A stretch of 58,993 nt of DNA from positions 1 to 58,993 of the forward strand of contig NZ_CAJWRQ010000003.1 of the NCBI RefSeq assembly GCF_913046405.1. The letters are read 5' to 3'. Source of the DNA: an uncultured Christiangramia sp. (GTDB lineage Bacteria; Bacteroidota; Bacteroidia; Flavobacteriales; Flavobacteriaceae). A program made the translations under genes and the position numbers. Below the pieces are notes generated by a model. It was not told where the DNA came from. It saw nothing but the letters and a program-made list of their open reading frames with translations, and did no database searches. Shown here piece by piece: positions 38,979 to 46,794 of this stretch; position 1 is the stretch's first letter; every line of letters starts with the position of its first letter.

Positions 38979-40969
38979 TAACTCAATTCAAGATTTACGA
39001 TGGCGTTATTATCTATTTTTTTTCCTGCCGAAACAGATTGTCTTTTTACCACTCCTTTTCCATTCAACCGAACCTGTATCCCAAGATTCTCAAGGATAGA
39101 AATCGCATCCATTGCCGGCATTCCGGTAACATCTGGCATCAGCATTTTTTCATCCTGTATGCTTGCGTAGTACGTGTCAAAGTCGGCTTGGATATCCTCG
39201 TCTTCAAAATCAAGATTTTCGAGCTCATCCATCACCGGTGTGTCGGTATAGATCTTTCTGGCGATATCTTTAAAAACCGGTGCCGCTACGATATTTCCGT
39301 AATACCCTTTTCTTCTATTAGGCTTATGAATCACCACAATACAGGAGTATTTAGGATCTTCGGCAGGAAAATATCCGGCAAAAGAAGCTATATATCTACC
39401 TGGTTCTATCCAGTATTCGGTCTGGCACGTTCCTGTCTTACCGGCCATCGAAAAGTTTTCAGTATAGATATTGGCAGCTGTGCCGCGTTCAACCGTATTC
39501 TTCATCATCTCACGAACCTTGGCTGCAGTTTCTGGAGAACAGATAGATGGGTTCATCACCTGCTTATCCATGGTGATTATAGACTTATCCCGATCTTTCA
39601 CCGCCTTGATAAATCGCGGCTTGATCATTTCACCGTCATTTGCGATCGCATTGTAAAAAGTTAGCGTTTGCAAAGGAGTAATTGCCACCCCATAACCAAA
39701 GGCCATCCAAGGCAAACTCAAGCCATTCCAGGATTTGTCCTGAGGGTGAGGAATTCGGGGAGAGCCCTCACCTTTAATTTCAAGACCTATCTTATCATTA
39801 AGACCCATGTCGTATAATCTATCTACGAATTTGGACGGGTCATTCTTATAACCTTCAGTGATCATTTTGGTAAAGGCTGTATTAGAAGACAATTCAAAAG
39901 CCTTCGCCGCCGAAATTTCACCATAACCACCATGATGTGAATCCCGTACAGGGCGACCGTAAAACCGCACCACACCTTTTTCTGTATCAATAACCTGGCT
40001 GGTATCCACTACCTCATCCTCCAGTGCAGCTACCATCGCCATTAATTTAAAAGTAGAACCAGGCTCGTGGGCTTCGTATACTGCGTAATTTCTTTTTTCG
40101 AAATAAGTCCCGTCTTCTGTGCGCCCAAGATTTGACATTGCTTTGATCTCACCAGTTGCGGTTTCCATAACCACTACGGTACCATGATCTGCCTCAAAAT
40201 GCTCTAATTGACGTAATAGTGAATGATGCGCGATATCCTGAATATTTACATCGATAGTAGAAATAACATCATAACCATCTTTTGGCTCCATTTCGTTATT
40301 ATCACTAATAGGTTTCCATTGTCCTTTAGCTATCTTCTGCTTTAAACGACGACCATCTGTACCTCTCAGGTAGTTACTAAATGCGCCTTCCAGGCCAACG
40401 CGTGTAAAATATCCATTCTCATCCCTACGCTCATAGCCCACGGTTCGTTCTCCCATTTTACCTAGCGGATGCTCTCTAACCGTGCTTTGTTCCGTGATCA
40501 TTCCACCTTTGAAAGCACCAAGATTGAACATGGGAAAACTCTTGATCTTCATGTATTCTGAATACCCAAGATTCTTAGCGATCAATACATAGCGCTGTTT
40601 ATTTGCACGCGCTGTTCTTAATTTCTGGGAATAATAGGAAGCAGAACGTCCTAGCATTTTGGACAGCTTAGCAGACAACTCTCCTATGTTCTCTTCAAAA
40701 TTTTTGTCTGAAACAGTTACGGCATCAAATCGAATGTCATATTTGGGAACTGAAGTAGCCAGTAGATTTCCATTAGAATCGTAAAGATTCCCTCGATTCG
40801 CAGGAATTTTAAAATTTCTTAGAGTACGCTCTTCCGCAAGACTTTTGTAATGTTCACCATGAACAAACTGAATATTCAGCAATTTCACCCCTACCGCGAT
40901 TGCGAAGAGGAACAGGCAGCCGGCCACGAAATACATACGATTCAGGATGCTTTTTTCTGTTGTTGCCAT
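38978..40969 (-). CDS. ftsI: division transpeptidase FtsI (class B PBP) with PASTA domain
   Basis: Cross-links septal peptidoglycan. The 663-aa protein has a short cytoplasmic start, one transmembrane helix (about 13-30), the class B pedestal motif NRGNLYDSNG, and the transpeptidase motifs STFK (Ser305, Lys308), SSN and KTGT (Lys511). A C-terminal PASTA domain of about 55 residues (MPDVTGMPAMDAISIL...) is present, as is common for this PBP in Bacteroidota but not in E. coli. Next to ftsL, as in other dcw clusters. Confidence 0.96.
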   Translation of the reverse strand: MATTEKSILNRMYFVAGCLFLFAIAVGVKLLNIQFVHGEHYKSLAEERTLRNFKIPANRGNLYDSNGNLLATSVPKYDIRFDAVTVSDKNFEENIGELSAKLSKMLGRSASYYSQKLRTARANKQRYVLIAKNLGYSEYMKIKSFPMFNLGAFKGGMITEQSTVREHPLGKMGERTVGYERRDENGYFTRVGLEGAFSNYLRGTDGRRLKQKIAKGQWKPISDNNEMEPKDGYDVISTIDVNIQDIAHHSLLRQLEHFEADHGTVVVMETATGEIKAMSNLGRTEDGTYFEKRNYAVYEAHEPGSTFKLMAMVAALEDEVVDTSQVIDTEKGVVRFYGRPVRDSHHGGYGEISAAKAFELSSNTAFTKMITEGYKNDPSKFVDRLYDMGLNDKIGLEIKGEGSPRIPHPQDKSWNGLSLPWMAFGYGVAITPLQTLTFYNAIANDGEMIKPRFIKAVKDRDKSIITMDKQVMNPSICSPETAAKVREMMKNTVERGTAANIYTENFSMAGKTGTCQTEYWIEPGRYIASFAGYFPAEDPKYSCIVVIHKPNRRKGYYGNIVAAPVFKDIARKIYTDTPVMDELENLDFEDEDIQADFDTYYASIQDEKMLMPDVTGMPAMDAISILENLGIQVRLNGKGVVKRQSVSAGKKIDNNAIVNLELS

Positions 40970-40976
40970 TTAAGGT

Positions 40977-41294
40977 TTATTCTTTTATGATGACTCTAAT
41001 TTTGTTCGGTGGCGTATCAGACGGTCCAATACCTTTACCCGACATAGATTCGGTGATAGTGGATTCCATTTTGATCTTCATGAGATCTGATCTTCGTTCA
41101 ATATGCTCACTTCTCAACTCCTTCACTTCTGTGCTTAATCTTGCGATCTGATGCACCTTCTTCTCTGCATTGTGAGAACTGGCGATCATGATAATTGCCA
41201 GAACGGTACAATAGACAATGAACCGCCAGTTTTTTACAGCATCTTCGCTAATAAGAAAATTAGCCTTGAGTATATTGTAAAACCCTTTCTTCAT
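40977..41294 (-). CDS. ftsL: FtsL-like divisome protein
   Basis: A 105-aa bitopic protein: a basic cytoplasmic start (MKKGFYNILKANFL), one transmembrane helix (about residues 24-40, FIVYCTVLAIIMIAS), then a coiled-coil (KKVHQIARLSTEVKELRSEHIERRSDLM) and a short proline-containing tail. Family resemblance is weak at sequence level, but size, topology and the position between rsmH and ftsI identify it as the FtsL equivalent. Confidence 0.85.
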   Translation of the reverse strand: MKKGFYNILKANFLISEDAVKNWRFIVYCTVLAIIMIASSHNAEKKVHQIARLSTEVKELRSEHIERRSDLMKIKMESTITESMSGKGIGPSDTPPNKIRVIIKE

Positions 41295-41299
41295 AATTC

Positions 41300-42199
41300 T
41301 TAAAGCTTACGCGCCACCCTTAATTTGGCACTTCTCGCCCGGTTATTTTGTTTTATTTCATCTTTCGAGGGAATGATGAGTCCGCTGGTTTTCCTGAACG
41401 GGACATCTATGTTACCATACATGTCTTTTTCCGGTTCTCCTTCAAACAACCCACTCCTTATATATCTTTTTACCAACCTGTCTTCAAGAGAATGGTAAGA
41501 GATCAAACTCAACCTTCCGTCTTTACAGATCACTTCTTCAGTTTGCTGAAGAAACTCTTTGAGCACTTCAATTTCCTGATTCACTTCTATACGAATTGCC
41601 TGATAGATCTGCGCCAGGATCTTATTTTCCTTTCCGCGGAATAAATGCGGCTTCAATAGATCCTTTAGTTGCTCACTGGTTTCTATAGCTCCTTTTTTTC
41701 TTTCTTCCACGATGGTACGGGCAAGTTTGGGTGCGTTTTTCAAATCTGCATACGCATAGAACAACTTCTTCAGTTGCTCCTCTTCGTATTCATTAATGAC
41801 TTCGTATGCACTAAGCTTATCTCCCTGGTTCATTCTCATGTCCAGCCTGGCATCGAATCTTGTTGAAAACCCTCTTTCAGCTTCATTGAACTGATGTGAG
41901 GAAACACCAAAATCACCAAGAATTCCATCAACTTCCTTTACACCGTAGAATCTTAGAAATCTCTTCAGAAATCTAAAGTTCTCATTGATAAGTGTAAAAC
42001 GTTCATCCTCTATCTTGTTCTCCAACGCATCCCTGTCCTGGTCAAAAGCGTATAATTTCCCAGAAGGTCCAAGCCTGCTCAAAATCTCCCTGGAATGACC
42101 ACCGCCTCCAAAGGTCACATCTACGTAAACTCCATCTGGCTGGATATTCAAGCCATCAACAGATTCCTTTAAAAGAACAGGATTATGATAGTCCATCAT
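41300..42199 (-). CDS. rsmH: 16S rRNA m4C1402 methyltransferase
   Basis: SAM-dependent N4-methylation of C1402 in 16S rRNA. The 299-aa protein has the start HNPVLLKESVDGL, SAM motif VDVTFGGGGHSREIL, FDQDRDAL, ILGDFGVSSHQ, GFSTRFDARLDMRMNQ and the C-terminal SYHSLEDRLVKRYIR. Either of two adjacent ATGs (42199, 42196) may be used. It overlaps the mraZ end by about 17 bases. Confidence 0.97.
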   Translation of the reverse strand: MMDYHNPVLLKESVDGLNIQPDGVYVDVTFGGGGHSREILSRLGPSGKLYAFDQDRDALENKIEDERFTLINENFRFLKRFLRFYGVKEVDGILGDFGVSSHQFNEAERGFSTRFDARLDMRMNQGDKLSAYEVINEYEEEQLKKLFYAYADLKNAPKLARTIVEERKKGAIETSEQLKDLLKPHLFRGKENKILAQIYQAIRIEVNQEIEVLKEFLQQTEEVICKDGRLSLISYHSLEDRLVKRYIRSGLFEGEPEKDMYGNIDVPFRKTSGLIIPSKDEIKQNNRARSAKLRVARKL

Positions 42200-42653
42200 G
42201 CTCGTCGTTACCCATCACTTCTTCAGCAAGACTTGCAAAGTCATCATCTGAAGAACCTTCGATGGCGTTTTCATATTTATCTTTATCCCATATTTCTACG
42301 ATGGCAATCGCAGAAGACAGGACAATCTCCTTATCAATTCCGGCAAATCCTATTAGATCCTTCGGAATTAGAAGTCGACCATTCGAGTCTACTTCCACTG
42401 TTTTTACACCGGCCGTAAACCTTCTTATAAAATCATTGTTTTGCTTTTTAAACCTGTTCAGTTTATTGATCTTCGTCATCATGATATCCCATTGTTCCAT
42501 AGGATATAATTCCAGACAAGGCTGAAAAACTGATCTTTTGATCACAAAACCATCCTGCAACATTGGAGTCAATTGCTTTTTCAATGCTGAAGGAACCATT
42601 AACCGGCCCTTAGCATCTACTTTACATTCGTATGTCCCAATGAGATTTACCAC
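42183..42653 (-). CDS. mraZ: transcriptional regulator MraZ
   Basis: DNA-binding regulator at the head of the dcw cluster. The 156-aa protein has two SpoVT/AbrB-type domains, starting LIGTYECKVDAKGRLMVPSALK and VEVDSNGRLLIPKDL, plus an acidic C-terminal tail. The start is GTG (42651-42653), supported by the family's N-terminus. In E. coli MraZ forms rings that bind repeated TGGGN boxes and represses its own operon; a matching repeat array lies directly upstream here, and the GTG codon itself is part of a fifth copy of the hexamer. Confidence 0.96.
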   Translation of the reverse strand: MVNLIGTYECKVDAKGRLMVPSALKKQLTPMLQDGFVIKRSVFQPCLELYPMEQWDIMMTKINKLNRFKKQNNDFIRRFTAGVKTVEVDSNGRLLIPKDLIGFAGIDKEIVLSSAIAIVEIWDKDKYENAIEGSSDDDFASLAEEVMGNDEHDGLS

Positions 42654-42655
42654 GC

Positions 42656-42675
42656 TTTGACTTTATAAAGTCAAA
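42656..42675. repeat. perfect 20-bp palindrome between mraZ promoter box and start codon
   Basis: TTTGACTTTATAAAGTCAAA is its own reverse complement. It ends two bases before the mraZ GTG and overlaps the last bases of the TATATTTG box (42672-42679). It could be an operator half-site pair or a 5'-end hairpin. Confidence 0.8.
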
Positions 42676-42679
42676 TATA
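42672..42679 (-). promoter_or_regulatory. candidate -7 box of the dcw cluster (mraZ)
   Basis: TATATTTG on the minus strand, a full TAnnTTTG match about 18 bases before the mraZ GTG. There is no TTG at 17-23 bases upstream; that position is occupied by the GTGGTA array. Confidence 0.5.
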
Positions 42680-42689
42680 TTGAAAATAA

Positions 42690-42736
42690 TACCACATTTT
42701 ACCACTTTCTACCACAATGTTGATAAGTTTTACCAC
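42690..42736 (-). promoter_or_regulatory. candidate MraZ operator: four GTGGTA boxes
   Basis: On the minus strand GTGGTA occurs at 42690-42695, 42700-42705, 42710-42715 and 42731-42736. The first three are spaced exactly 10 bp and the fourth is 21 bp further, all on one helical face. This is the architecture of the E. coli MraZ site (TGGGN repeats with 5-base spacers). A fifth hexamer (42648-42653) contains the start codon. The array overlaps the expected -33 region, consistent with repression. Confidence 0.7.
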
Positions 42737-42910
42737 CGTATGTGATTGAAAACCTACGAAATAGCTCTATTTCCTTATTATTCAGACTCTTGAAAATTCG
42801 TGGGAAAAAATGGAGCAATTAGTTTAGTTTTTAGCTGAAATCTTATATTCCCACTTACCAGAAATGAGTTTGCAGTTAATCAAAAATGATTATACTTGTA
42901 TCGAAATCGC

Positions 42911-42918
42911 TATATTTG
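42911..42918 (+). promoter_or_regulatory. candidate -7 box of the alpha/beta hydrolase gene
   Basis: TATATTTG, full TAnnTTTG match, 25 bases before the ATG at 42944. No good TTG element upstream. Confidence 0.4.
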
Positions 42919-42943
42919 CGATTGCTAACCGCAAAGGCTATCA

Positions 42944-43708
42944 ATGAAAGATCACTTAAGGCAGGAGGGGAAATTCACATATCTAGAAAAAGGCGAAGGC
43001 ACCCCGATTGTTATTCTTCACGGACTTATGGGAGGCCTAAGTAATTTTGACGGAGTTGTAAGTTACTTTCCGGAAAATGGCTATAAGGTGTTAATCCCGG
43101 AATTACCACTTTACTCAATGTCCCTTCTCAAGACCAGTGTAGGAACGTTCGCGAAATATCTTAAAGAATTTCTGGACCATAAAGGTTACGAAAAAGTGAT
43201 TCTGCTTGGTAATTCCCTTGGAGGTCATATTGCACTACTGGCGACTAAAATGTTTCCTGAAAGTGTAGAAGCTTTGGTTATTACCGGTAGTTCTGGTTTA
43301 TATGAGAATGCCATGGGCGAGAGTTATCCAAGACGTGGTGATTACGAATTTATCAAGAAAAAAGCTGAAGCTGTTTTTTACGATCCTCAGGTTGCAACCA
43401 AGGAGATCGTGGATGAAGTATATGAAACAGTAAGTGATCGAAATAAACTGGTAAAGACACTGGCCATTGCCAAGAGTGCAATTCGACACAATATGGCGAA
43501 GGATCTTCCAAAGATGAAAACTCCTACCTGCATTATCTGGGGGAAAAATGATACGGTCACTCCTCCTGAAGTTGCTGAGGATTTCCAGAGGTTATTACCA
43601 GATTCAGATCTTTACTGGATCGATCAATGTGGTCATGCCGCTATGATGGAACATCCCGAGGAATTCAATGAAGTGCTTCACGCATGGCTTAAAGAAAGAG
43701 CTATCTAA
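42944..43708 (+). CDS. alpha/beta-fold hydrolase
   Basis: A 254-aa cytoplasmic hydrolase of the alpha/beta fold. The oxyanion region is VILHGLMGG, the nucleophile elbow is LLGNSLGGHIALL, the acid is in WGKNDTVTPP and the catalytic His in CGHAAMMEHPE. The substrate cannot be predicted. It is divergent from the dcw cluster and starts an apparent operon with engB 12 bases downstream. Confidence 0.9.
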   Translation: MKDHLRQEGKFTYLEKGEGTPIVILHGLMGGLSNFDGVVSYFPENGYKVLIPELPLYSMSLLKTSVGTFAKYLKEFLDHKGYEKVILLGNSLGGHIALLATKMFPESVEALVITGSSGLYENAMGESYPRRGDYEFIKKKAEAVFYDPQVATKEIVDEVYETVSDRNKLVKTLAIAKSAIRHNMAKDLPKMKTPTCIIWGKNDTVTPPEVAEDFQRLLPDSDLYWIDQCGHAAMMEHPEEFNEVLHAWLKERAI

Positions 43709-43720
43709 AAATCTTTTATT

Positions 43721-44326
43721 ATGAAGATCAAAACTGCAGAATTCGTCATAAGTAATTCCAAAGTTGATCATTGTCCAAACAGCTCCCTGCCGGAATATGC
43801 ATTCATTGGCCGTAGTAATGTTGGGAAATCGTCACTTATCAATATGCTTACGGGCAGAAAGTCCCTGGCAAAAACTTCAGCGAAACCGGGAAAGACCCAG
43901 TTGATCAATCACTTTTTAATCAATAAGAACTGGCACCTGGTGGATCTACCGGGATATGGCTATGCCCAGGTTTCAAAATCCACTAAAAAAGTATTTCAGA
44001 AATTCATCACTGCATATTTTGAACAACGTAAACAAATGGTTTGCGCATTTGTTCTTATTGATTCTAGACATTCTCCTCAACCTATAGACATGGAATTTAT
44101 GCAGTGGATGGGAGAAAACGCGATCCCGTTCTGTATCATTTTCACTAAGGCTGATAAGCTCAAACCGAAGGTTCTTGACAAGCATATTGCCAACTACAAG
44201 GCGGAGATGCTGGAAACCTGGGAAGAGATGCCGGAATATTTCATCACTTCAGCATCTGCAGGTTTAGGACAGGATGAAGTATTAGATTATATTGAAAGCA
44301 TCAACGAACAGTTGAATAATAAATAG
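43721..44326 (+). CDS. engB: ribosome biogenesis GTPase EngB (YihA/YsxC)
   Basis: GTPase needed for assembly of the large ribosomal subunit. The 201-aa protein has G1 GRSNVGKSSL, a G2 Thr in the KPGKTQLIN region, G3 DLPGYGYA, G4 TKADKL and G5 TSASAG. Its TAG stop is immediately followed by the ATG of the next gene. Confidence 0.97.
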   Translation: MKIKTAEFVISNSKVDHCPNSSLPEYAFIGRSNVGKSSLINMLTGRKSLAKTSAKPGKTQLINHFLINKNWHLVDLPGYGYAQVSKSTKKVFQKFITAYFEQRKQMVCAFVLIDSRHSPQPIDMEFMQWMGENAIPFCIIFTKADKLKPKVLDKHIANYKAEMLETWEEMPEYFITSASAGLGQDEVLDYIESINEQLNNK

Positions 44327-45034
44327 ATGTCAGTAAAACTTTTCAAGATTGCATTATTTCTTTTAATTGCTCTTATTATCAATAGCTGTAGTGTATACAA
44401 AGTTCCTTCGACCGATTACTACCTCGATAAAAATGGGAATTCTATTTCACAAGGAGCCTTTGATGCAAAATTGATTTCTGGTGATGGGGATTTCGCATTA
44501 TGGAAATATGCTGCTCGAGATAGCAGCATGGTTATTAGATTCAATCATCCTGTTTACGAAATCTACAACATCAATTACCAGCAGTTTAAGGAATCCATGA
44601 CTATTCTGACCGGTAATACATATACTGCTAAAACCACCTTCATTTTACACTACACCTTCAAAGATGATTATTGCACTAATCAAGCACCAAATGAATGGAA
44701 TTCTCAGCGAGTTGGTAATAGTTATCGATACATATCCAGACACATTAAACAATTAGAAAAAGAGTATCCTCAAGTTAAATATTCTAGTCATTTCGAAAAT
44801 GGCATCAAGCTACCTGAACTCAAAGAAAAGCAGTCTGAATTTATATTTAAGGATCAGTATGATTTCTTGAGAAAAAACATATTTAGGAACCCAAGCTTAT
44901 GTGGTTCATACGCTATAATAAAACCAAATGGAGAAATGCTCATTCGCAACGGAGAATATGGATTGCAGGGAATATTAGAACATCTTAAGCCAACAAACTG
45001 GTCACAATTTTTCCCGGAAAATCAGAAAAATTAG
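44327..45034 (+). CDS. lipoprotein of unknown function
   Basis: Not recognised. The 235-aa protein has a lipobox ending INSC (Cys21), then a globular region with several aromatic residues and two later cysteines (DDYCTNQ, PSLCGSY). The C-terminal half ends in RNGEYGLQGILEHLKP, which looks structured. It starts directly on the engB stop codon and is convergent with the CxxC protein gene, overlapping it by 4 bases. Base composition is slightly more AT-rich than engB. Confidence 0.75.
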   Translation: MSVKLFKIALFLLIALIINSCSVYKVPSTDYYLDKNGNSISQGAFDAKLISGDGDFALWKYAARDSSMVIRFNHPVYEIYNINYQQFKESMTILTGNTYTAKTTFILHYTFKDDYCTNQAPNEWNSQRVGNSYRYISRHIKQLEKEYPQVKYSSHFENGIKLPELKEKQSEFIFKDQYDFLRKNIFRNPSLCGSYAIIKPNGEMLIRNGEYGLQGILEHLKPTNWSQFFPENQKN

Positions 45035-45390
45035 GTTCTTTCCTTAATTCTTGAAATAAGCTCCTCAACATCCATTATTTCCTTTAATTCTGAAGTTGAC
45101 ACCAAAACTTCCAGACCTTTCTGGTTCTGCGCGAGAATGATAGGAAATTCAAACTTATGTCCAAATTTAGAAGCATAGTTTTTCAAAAACTCATCTCTGT
45201 GCAGGAATTCCATATCAAGATCTCCGTTTTTACGAAAGTCTCTCCAGGCCTTCTTTTCATCGAAAGCACCGTAAGTAAGTTTACATAAATTACAGTCGTA
45301 GGAATCGGGATTCACGACCTTTTGGAAAGCTCCTATTAGCGATTTGAGTTTACCTGAATCGGCATTATAAACAAAGATCAGTTTTTCCAA
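45031..45390 (-). CDS. CxxC protein of the gldB-gldC operon
   Basis: Unnamed 119-aa protein. It starts KLIFVYNADSGKL, a beta strand then helix, has a CNLC motif (Cys33, Cys36) and ends with a strand-helix pair (FEFPIILAQ, LKEIMDVEELISRI); a thioredoxin-like fold is a guess. Similar proteins are sometimes mis-annotated as 'GTPase', but no P-loop is present. The start is TTG at 45390, directly abutting the gldC stop; the next Met is 60 residues in. This tight arrangement suggests co-translation with gldC. Confidence 0.75.
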   Translation of the reverse strand: MEKLIFVYNADSGKLKSLIGAFQKVVNPDSYDCNLCKLTYGAFDEKKAWRDFRKNGDLDMEFLHRDEFLKNYASKFGHKFEFPIILAQNQKGLEVLVSTSELKEIMDVEELISRIKERT

Positions 45391-45729
45391 TTAGCTCTTC
45401 TTGATTTCAGTTTTTTCAGCAAAATAATCACAGAAATCCTTCATGGTATCACGCATTTTATCATCCTGGGTAGCGCGAAAATATGTGTCACTCATAGAAA
45501 CCAACGTTTGATGAAAGAATTTTTTCATTTCATCTACTGGCATTTCCTTGGTCCAAAGGTCGATTCTTAAAGTTTCCTGATCTTTACTATCCCAAACAGA
45601 TAGCATCAAAGCTTTTGCATCTTCTTTATATACATTCCCATCTTCAGCACTCCAGGTGATATTCTCAGGTACATGATTATCGTCTGTTACAACTTCTATA
45701 TTGATCTCAGATTTTCTAAATTCTGGCAT
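45391..45729 (-). CDS. gldC: gliding motility protein GldC
   Basis: A 112-aa cytoplasmic-looking protein (no signal peptide) that matches GldC: EINIEVVTDDNHVPENITWSAEDG, KALMLSVWDSKD, LRIDLWTKEMPVDEMKKFF. In Flavobacterium johnsoniae GldC enhances but is not essential for gliding. It overlaps gldB by one base (TAATG), the usual gldB-gldC pair. Confidence 0.93.
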   Translation of the reverse strand: MPEFRKSEINIEVVTDDNHVPENITWSAEDGNVYKEDAKALMLSVWDSKDQETLRIDLWTKEMPVDEMKKFFHQTLVSMSDTYFRATQDDKMRDTMKDFCDYFAEKTEIKKS

Positions 45730-46688
45730 TATTTCTTCGGTTTAAAATTGGCTTTATTGAAAATTTCTTCAGCAGATGTATTTAGCATTCTGTCCAGGGA
45801 TATGTCGTTCTTTTCCATGTATGCTTTCACGATCTTAAGCCCAATATATTGACCTAATCTGGCCGGACTTTCAGCATCCAGCTGAAGATAGAATTTTGAA
45901 AATGGTGCAGGAAATAGAAAACGTGTCTGCAACTGGTTATCTGTATCGTAAATAAGTTCGTTCTCTACAAAGTATCTCCAGATCTGAGATTCATTGTTTT
46001 CGGCGAAGTTAAATTCTTCTTCAGTATAGCCTATTCTTCTTGCAGGGTCAAGCATTGGCAGGAGCATCTCCTTCAAATACTGAATCTTACCATAATACAC
46101 CATATGACTTAAAAACGTTCGTGAATCTGGACCTGGAACGTATTTTTTTGAAATCTCTTCCGCAGCATCTACTACTATCTGATTTTTTTTAAAGTTCTTT
46201 TTCAAGTACTCCTGAAGACCAGTGTAAAACTGATGATCTGTACCTAAATACGTATCGAGGGAAACAAATAAATAATCTCCTGTATAAATTATTTTGTTCT
46301 TATAATCCACTTCGGAAGTTACCGTAATTACCACAGGTACTTCAAACTCCGGAAAGTAGTATTTCATATGTTGAAAAAGTGCATATAATTCATCTTCCTG
46401 ATTCGTGAAATTTGAAAACTCATCTTCTACAGCCTGATTAATCTCCAGCTGAAGGGTATCAGATAACTTATCTATCCAAACCGAATCTGGAAACTGCTCA
46501 GGAAATAAAAATGGATATTTCTGTTTTAATTCAGGTAATTGCTGAGGTTTTGTACTGGCAAATTCCTGTTCAAATCTTATAACTTTCAGATCTACCTCGA
46601 TCCTGTCGATCTTTTCTTCGGTTTCAGACTGATTATTACAGGAAAACACCGAAATAATTGTAATAAAGAACAGGATCTTTTTCAGCAT
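45729..46688 (-). CDS. gldB: gliding motility lipoprotein GldB
   Basis: A lipoprotein required for gliding in Flavobacterium johnsoniae. With ATG 46688 it is 319 aa, with a lipobox ending VFSC (Cys17) and an acidic linker (NNQSETEEKID). The conserved body includes KYPFLFPEQFPDSVW, DYLFVSLDTYLG and PGPDSRTFLSHMVYYGKIQYL. A TTG nine bases upstream is less likely because it would add residues before the basic start. Divergent from nadE. Confidence 0.93.
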   Translation of the reverse strand: MLKKILFFITIISVFSCNNQSETEEKIDRIEVDLKVIRFEQEFASTKPQQLPELKQKYPFLFPEQFPDSVWIDKLSDTLQLEINQAVEDEFSNFTNQEDELYALFQHMKYYFPEFEVPVVITVTSEVDYKNKIIYTGDYLFVSLDTYLGTDHQFYTGLQEYLKKNFKKNQIVVDAAEEISKKYVPGPDSRTFLSHMVYYGKIQYLKEMLLPMLDPARRIGYTEEEFNFAENNESQIWRYFVENELIYDTDNQLQTRFLFPAPFSKFYLQLDAESPARLGQYIGLKIVKAYMEKNDISLDRMLNTSAEEIFNKANFKPKK

Positions 46689-46745
46689 AACTGGCAATTA
46701 GGAAGGCTTTAACGCAGCCATCTTTTAAAAATTGGCTTTTAGTGT

Positions 46746-46753
46746 TAGATTTG
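46746..46753 (+). promoter_or_regulatory. candidate -7 box of nadE
   Basis: TAGATTTG, full TAnnTTTG match, 41 bases before the nadE ATG at 46795. It lies inside the region a longer TTG-started frame would occupy, which supports the shorter protein. Confidence 0.45.
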
Positions 46754-46794
46754 TGAGGCAAAGGTATTACTTACTAATTAAATCACCCAACATT

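Noticed and set aside
39038-39664. 208-aa open frame on the plus strand
   Set aside because: Fully antisense to ftsI, no recognisable protein features; a shadow of the real gene.
46689-46697. TTG start extending GldB
   Set aside because: ATG 46688 begins directly with a normal lipoprotein signal; the extension adds nothing.
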